From Caprella mutica (Eukaryota; Arthropoda; Malacostraca; Amphipoda; Caprellidae), in the NCBI GenBank assembly GCA_947561585.1, contig CANNZV010000948.1:124001-188000 (forward strand): DNA of 64,000 bases, read 5' to 3'. Below, one piece after another: positions 58,418-64,000 of this stretch (position 1 is the first letter of the stretch; every line of letters starts with the position of its first letter). The notes beneath the pieces are model-generated. The model saw only the letters and a list, made by a program, of their open reading frames with translations, searched no databases and was not told the DNA's origin. The position numbers were made by a program, and so were the translations under genes.

Positions 58418-60185
58418 TAGATAGGTATGAATTATTTGATTATTTTCCCTAAATAAACTCGGTACCTAGCAACATACCATGATTTTAAAAGTTAGCCCCA
58501 AGGGCTCTATCCGTTAGCTGTCTTTTGTGAATGGGAGAGAAGGGGGTGGCGTCCCTTAGGCCCCGAACTCTTGTAATTTGGATCATGTATTTTTTTAATT
58601 TTTACTTGTTTACCATTTTTTCAAACTACTTGCAGTTTAAGAAGACAGTGCTTGGGCTAAGCTCTTCTATTTATTATTTTTATTTTAATGAAAAAGTAAA
58701 ACGAGAAATAACACATAAAAATGTAACACCTCTTCATTTTCTTTTTCCATCTGTGAGTGCAGCCATCGGTGCTTGTGACCCTTTGATATACCCCCCTTCC
58801 CCTTCCCCTCCCCCCTCCCTATCTTACCAAAGCTTTCATACTGATTTAAATTTTAGTGCATATGACTTATGAGGAAACACTATCAAAATTATGCATCGAT
58901 ATCATTCATGAATTATGGATAACAGCCTTATTCCATCTTAAAGCTTTTTATAAATGTCAATATAAACATTGGTTTGTACATTCTTACAGAACAAAACCGC
59001 GCAAAGAAGCGTTATACACTGAATACGTCCAAGATATTTTTATGCCGAAATAATATGTTATCATGAGCTATTCTATTATTTCAAAATAAATCGCTAAAAA
59101 ATATCAAATATATGGCAATTACTGGGTGATGTCTTATAGTAACTCAACATAAAATTGAAGTTTTCATTTAAATCACAATATTCAATTTCAAAGAAGAAAT
59201 ACTGAGTATGTTTTATAAGCACTTTTGTTCCAGACAGTTTACTCATCATCTGATAGAATCAGATAGATCGATCGAATTGTAAGAAACTAATAGGTACTCA
59301 CCATATATCATCACTGTAATAAAAAGATTTTGAATGAAAATTGTGATTGATATTCGAATACATAATACGTACATTTTTGTTAAATGAATTCAAAAATATG
59401 CATACAAATTAATGCTAACTGTATTTGTTTCAGTGATGCATAATAAATAATTAAATATCAAATTTTAGTAAGGGTTTTAACGTCTACTTTAGAATCAAGG
59501 TCCATATCGCAGATGTCTTAAGGAAATTACATACAAGGGACTGGAAGAAGCAGTCAGAAAGGAAAGTGGCTCTGTGAGCAAAATCACCATCCACCGTATG
59601 TGACGAAACTGTAGTAAAGCTACCCGATCGGTGAATGCAAAAAAGAACACAAATTCAGATTTAAACTATTCAGAAATTTTAATACTATTGCACCCTTCAA
59701 TATGGATCACCGCTGCGATATTTGTGAAGATAAAATATTTAGTATGAAATTAAAACATAGGAACATATTTTTAGAATATAGGGTAAGCTGTGAGTTAACG
59801 GATAGTTTCACATCACATCCCATTCTTATCAGTATAATAATCAATATTATTATATATTCCATTCCTACTATGCAATCATTACTTTTAATAGGAACGTACA
59901 CAGGTAAGAGTGGGGGAGAGGGTGGGGGTTTCGCGCCCCTTTTAGAAGTGTACATACACAGTGACGTCGTGACTCATGACATCTTTATAATCTGTTATTG
60001 GTGTCTTATATATTAGGGATTCATAGAATTACCATAATGCAATCAATAAAAAACTAATATATTTATGCTTATATAAAATAGTTAACAATATTTCCATGAA
60101 GATTGAAGATGTTTCCCAGAATTTTAAACGTGTGCGTCAGGGACTTGTGTACACTATTTCACAAGGTACTCCATGTACTAGTGAA
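58418..60185. other. No gene supported
   Basis: Contains short ORFs at 58531-59053 and 59702-60016 that lack domains. They run over C-rich simple sequence (58790-58820) and part of a dispersed repeat. A short piece at about 59510-59590 (KEITYKGLEEAVRKESGS) looks faintly coding but stops soon after. Nothing is called. Confidence 0.45.
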
Positions 60186-60480
60186 CTTTCAATGCGGCGA
60201 CTAGAGCCGTACAGTTGCAGCCGCTGATATGCTTTCCAATGTTACGATCGACTGCAGCCGCTCTACGACCGTCAGTTTTACTTAATTAATTAAATTATTC
60301 ATTAATTAATATATTAATATTAATTAATATATAAATATTGAAAATTAATTCAATACCAAAGATACCTGAATTAACAGCAAACTTTGTTTCTTATTACGAT
60401 TCATTTATTTACCGTCCACAAAAAAAGGGAGATGTAAAAATTACTTTTAGACACAGCGGCTCTAGCCACTGGCTTGAAAG
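60186..60480. mobile_element. Probable MITE, CTTTCAANGC ends
   Basis: The left end ctttcaatgcggcgactaga and the complement of the right end (ctttcaagccagtggctaga) give ~29-bp TIRs. The centre is a long AT palindrome-like tract (ttaattaattaaattattca). No clear target duplication. Confidence 0.5.
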
Positions 60481-60483
60481 GTA

Positions 60484-60684
60484 CGTTTTGCATTCAGCGA
60501 CTGTTGCGATCTTCAATCAGCAATCGTCGCCCGGCGAATATCACTGAGCAGTGAGCACTAGTTAAATGCAATTTTTTCGGGGCTGTATTGCAACGATTGA
60601 TTATCGCTGGACAGTATTCAATGTGTTTATATTGCTGCGCAATCATCGCTGAACGATGATCGCAACAATCGCTGCATGCAAACG
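60484..60684. mobile_element. Probable MITE, CAGCGANTGTTGCGATC ends
   Basis: cgttttgcattcagcgactg at 60484, with tgcgatc following, is inverted at about 60655-60684 (rc cgtttgcatgcagcgattg). Subterminal repeats of aatcatcgctgaacgatgat lie inside. It abuts the preceding element, and the two could be parts of one. Confidence 0.5.
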
Positions 60685-60715
60685 ACCTTCAAGTGTACTC
60701 TCCTCGGGGTACGGT

Positions 60716-60815
60716 CATAAGCCCAACCCCCCCCCCCATCCTCGGTCGGGGTACGGTCAATAGCCCCCTAGGTCATAAGCCCCCCCCCCCCGGTCACGAG
60801 CCCCCCTCCCTGTTT
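60716..60815. repeat. Lone arm of the GC-rich foldback family
   Basis: Two ggggtacggtcataagccc-like starts and ccggtcacgagccccc units with C-runs up to 13, ending in ctgtttttaaa as at the arm/core border of copies E1-E3. The core and right arm are missing. Confidence 0.8.
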
Positions 60816-62690
60816 TTAAATACCAATAGATTACTAAGTTATCATGTATAGATAGCTTTAACTATCATATTTTGATTAAATGAACCAATTAAATGCATAA
60901 ATAATTCATTATCTATCTACTCCATCACTGTTGGTCCTGCTTCATACCATACCCTTTACGTGCCTTGCACAATCTCGAGATAGTCGCGCATTTTCAATGA
61001 TCCTAGAAACGCGTAGATCATTGTCGAGACTGTACCATGTTTATTGGGTATACGTATGTATACCCCCCCCTAAACCAAACAAAAAACTGCATTAAACGAT
61101 GTAATAGAATTAGGAAAAATCAATTTTATTATTTAGATTAGTTAATAATTGAGTATATCTATTTAATAATAATTTTTATTTCAATCTCAAATGAAAACGC
61201 GAAAAATAAAATATGGGACGTCCCTAGTAAAAGATTAATGATATCAGTACGTTGGAAATAAGTCATATTCAATGACGCTAAAGCTAGGTAAATAAAAATT
61301 TATTCTATAATACATTTAACGATACATAATATCAATTTTTCGATTGATTTACATTGGTATAGACTGGATGTGTAAGTTTTTCTTTACAGTCCAAGAGTTG
61401 TTAATTTTGTGTATTTTTCTAGTAGGTAGGTGGCTTACTGGGGTGTGTGTCGTGGGGGGTGGGCGAGAGAGAGGTGATGTTGCATATAATATACTCATAC
61501 TATTTCACATATTGAAAAAGAGTGGAGTAAATGATTACACTGAGAAAAATGAATTATCCATTTAACCCTGCGCTCATATTTCTTTGTAGACTGATATTTA
61601 TAAACGACTGTGACAGTATATAAAATATTGGTTAAAAAAAATATATTAATTTTGGTCCTCAAGTTCCTTCGAGTCTGAGGTTGACCAAATGAGCTTGTAT
61701 GTGTGTGTGACTCTGCTTTTAACTTTCATCACCAGATTAGGATGTCATTCTTGAAATTAAGATGACGAATCTATGGTCACATTTTAATTTAAAAATAAAA
61801 TAGTTAGATTTTATTAACAATGAGATAGGTACTGATTGTAAAATTACTATATGTAAACATATTGAAGTATATAAAATATTTTAGGCCATGGAATTTTAAA
61901 GACTACATTATACTATGTATGTAATTGTATTGTATGTAATTGTCCCGGTTACTAGTACAAATATGTCATAATTTGTAAATCGTTTATTTATTTGTTACAT
62001 AAATGAAATTGCCTATTTATATATTCTGATTTATCATAAGTCACATAATAAACAAACACAGTCACCGCCTAAAACTTAACTCACTCATTACTCTAAGTTG
62101 AGATGGTGTGTGTAAGAGGTTAGGGGGGAGGGGGGAGTTAGGGAGATTTGGCGCGCTTTTGTGTTTGACTCCCTATTCAGTTTTCAGAGTGCAATAAAAT
62201 AACCAGTATCAATCAATCATGGCATCATTATTCCACTGATACTCCTATCTTTTATATTTATTATTCATATAAATACAAGAAACCCATAACCCACTTTATT
62301 ATTATGTACGTTATTTTACATATTACATGCGAGTGCGCGCTGTATTTACATTAGAGAACATTAAAATATTTATTTTTATTTATTTACACAAGTAGAAATA
62401 TGATATGATTTGCAGTACATGTTAACTGTGACTGATTCAGTGTTGTAAAATAAACTTAAATGTACATGGTATATTGCCAACAAGTTAATTATTATTAGGA
62501 AAGAAAAAAGTATTTTATCAATGAAATTATTGGAGGATAGCACACATCCCGCAACTAACCCTAGCGCTACCCTCCCCTGTCCCCCTTTATTGTACTATAT
62601 ACCCAGTGTTATTCAATTACCTTTGCAATCTTGCGTAAGGTTATATTTTCATCGGAATTTATTTATTTATTTATCATCTTGTTATCCGTT
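60816..62690. other. No gene seen
   Basis: AT-rich. Includes a copy of the dispersed repeat at 61090-61215 and short G-rich tracts at 61440-61470 and 62118-62150. Confidence 0.5.
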
Positions 62691-63119
62691 TAACTGAAAA
62701 AGTGTTCAACCAAATTACCTGTAATTTGGTGAAACGATTGGTCCATGTCCAGTGACCTGCCTGTGACCCGGTCAAAGGTCAAGGTCACGGTCATTTATAA
62801 CACAAAAAGTATCGAACCATATTGCATGAAACTTGATGGATCGATTGGTCAATATGCAGGAACCATTTTGATAGATTTTAGGAGTGATCAGGTCAAAGGT
62901 CAATGATCAAGGTCAAGGCCATTTGTAACTTAAAAATTATTCTACCAAATTGTCTGAAATTTGATGGTTTAATTGGTCAATGACCAGGAAAGATCTGGTA
63001 GAATTTTGGAAGCGACCGGTCAAAGGTCAAGGTCATTTATAACTCAAAAAGTATTGTACCATATTTTATGAAACTTGGTGGATCGATTGGTCAATATGCA
63101 GGAACCATTTTGATAGATA
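62691..63119. repeat. ~110-125-bp tandem repeat containing ggtcaaaggtcaaggtca
   Basis: Four diverged units, the last incomplete. Each has an aaaaagtattgnaccatatt block, a gaaacttgatggatcgattg block and ggtcaatatgcaggaaccat, then ggtcaaaggtcaaggtca. The AGGTCA hexamers match nuclear-receptor half-sites in form. There is no evidence in the sequence that they act as such. Confidence 0.9.
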
Positions 63120-63574
63120 GAACCAATAATTTAGTGATTAGTTTACTATGCAAGTTATTTTTACCAATTACCTAATCATAATATGTTCAAATAACGAATA
63201 ACAAAACACAAAATAACAAATAACATAATATGTGCAAATAATTATTGTAACAATCTGTATAATCTTACCAACTGGTTCCTGGATAATGACCAACCGCTCA
63301 AAAATTTTAAGGCAATTTGATTAATTTGATTGAAACCCTTTTGAGTTATGCGAGTACCTAGCAAGATTATTAATAAATAAATGCCGCCTAAAGTATAACC
63401 TTCTGCAATCTGCAAGTTAAAATCAGAACCTAGTAATAAAGTAATTCATTTTATGATACATTGCAAGATGTGAGTAAAAAGGGTTTCAATAATTCAGCAA
63501 CGTTATATTTCTTTCACATAAGAAAGTATTCTCTACAGTTTCATCGCACCATTCAGGAAGGTACTTTGTGATTT
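63120..63574. other. No gene seen
   Basis: AT-rich unique sequence. Confidence 0.5.
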
Positions 63575-63576
63575 GG

Positions 63577-63640
63577 GGGTGAGGGTATAGGGTGAGGAGG
63601 GTGTAGGGTGAGGAGGGTATAGGGTGAGGAGAGGTGTACC
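63577..63640. repeat. ~20-bp G-rich minisatellite (agggtgaggagggtatag)
   Basis: About three copies of tagggtgaggagggt, purine-rich on this strand and nearly free of cytosine. Confidence 0.8.
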
Positions 63641-64000
63641 TAGTAACTCAGGGGAGGGGGGAGGTGGTGGAGAGAAGTGATTAATATTTACACAGATAGA
63701 AATTATCTTCTAGTTAACTATGTATAAGCTAATATTTTTTATAAACTAATATTTTATTTACAACATAATACAAATATATTTGTATTCATATATGATTTAA
63801 TTTAGTGATCTAATCATTGGTCATTCATGGGTGAAGTGCATGACTGTATGTGTATGAAGCCCGCGAAGATACAGTCACTTCCACTTGCTGCCTGACTTAT
63901 GTCACTGGTTGTACCACTGTCAATCATCTGTCAATCATCTGAGACACTACTTACTTAGGTATCACCAATAGACTGAAGGGAAAATGATTAATTATTATTT
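63641..64000. other. No gene seen
   Basis: AT-rich unique sequence to the end of the window. Confidence 0.5.

Noticed and set aside
58531..59053. Two consecutive plus-strand ORFs
   Set aside because: They cross a dispersed repeat and a C-rich simple tract. No coding signature.
59510..59640. Fragment of a pipsqueak/DDE transposase
   Set aside because: KGLEEAVRKESGS is suggestive, but it is too short and stops soon after.

Overview
This is a gene-poor, strongly AT-rich stretch of a eukaryotic nuclear genome, almost certainly an insect. Support for this: long intron-like or intergenic tracts with stops in every frame, a Ty3/gypsy LTR retrotransposon, non-LTR retrotransposon tails, Tc1/mariner-, MULE-, hAT- and P-like transposase remnants, TA- and TTAA-flanked MITEs, and dozens of minisatellites. 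A hemipteran is my guess, because the transposase-derived gene at 47.7-50.0 kb resembles a family I recall from aphid-like genomes; this is weak evidence. No complete host gene is visible. The only candidate for host coding sequence is a short exon-like ORF at 22401-22580, directly downstream of the LTR element.

Layout. 0-5 kb: minisatellites and a foldback-type element (2.83-3.86 kb). 5.9-7.7 kb: a 1.86-kb TIR element, with a truncated relative at 17.1-17.5 kb. 8-11 kb: a small MITE, a 20-bp minisatellite and a 332-bp inverted repeat. 13.6-17.1 kb: a 22-bp minisatellite interrupted by two copies of a ~1.04-kb unit containing arrays of hairpin-forming repeats, then the same minisatellite arranged as a long palindrome. 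17.76-22.39 kb: a young LTR retrotransposon with 236-bp LTRs that differ at two positions, but with gag-pol broken by frame changes. 23.5-43.5 kb: a dense patchwork of MITEs, foldback elements, two related mariner relics, a decayed MULE transposase, a P-like transposase fragment and two LINE 3' fragments. 46.2-46.5 kb: short repeats built on a CG-rich palindrome. 47.7-50.0 kb: a transposase-derived coding region on the minus strand. 51.4-61 kb: GC-rich foldback elements with arms rich in GGTCACGAGCCCCC, several MITEs and a TTAA-flanked element nested in another. 62.7-63.1 kb: an AGGTCA-rich tandem repeat.

The main observation is a set of foldback elements whose terminal inverted repeats are themselves arrays of ~15-16-bp repeats. 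Each family has its own repeat unit, but several units share a core resembling RTCCRNYG. One copy has a perfect 10-bp flanking duplication, and another encloses a decayed MULE transposase. Together these suggest a Foldback/Phantom-like MULE lineage that has spread here in several sequence variants. Statements about families rest on remembered motifs; no database search was run.
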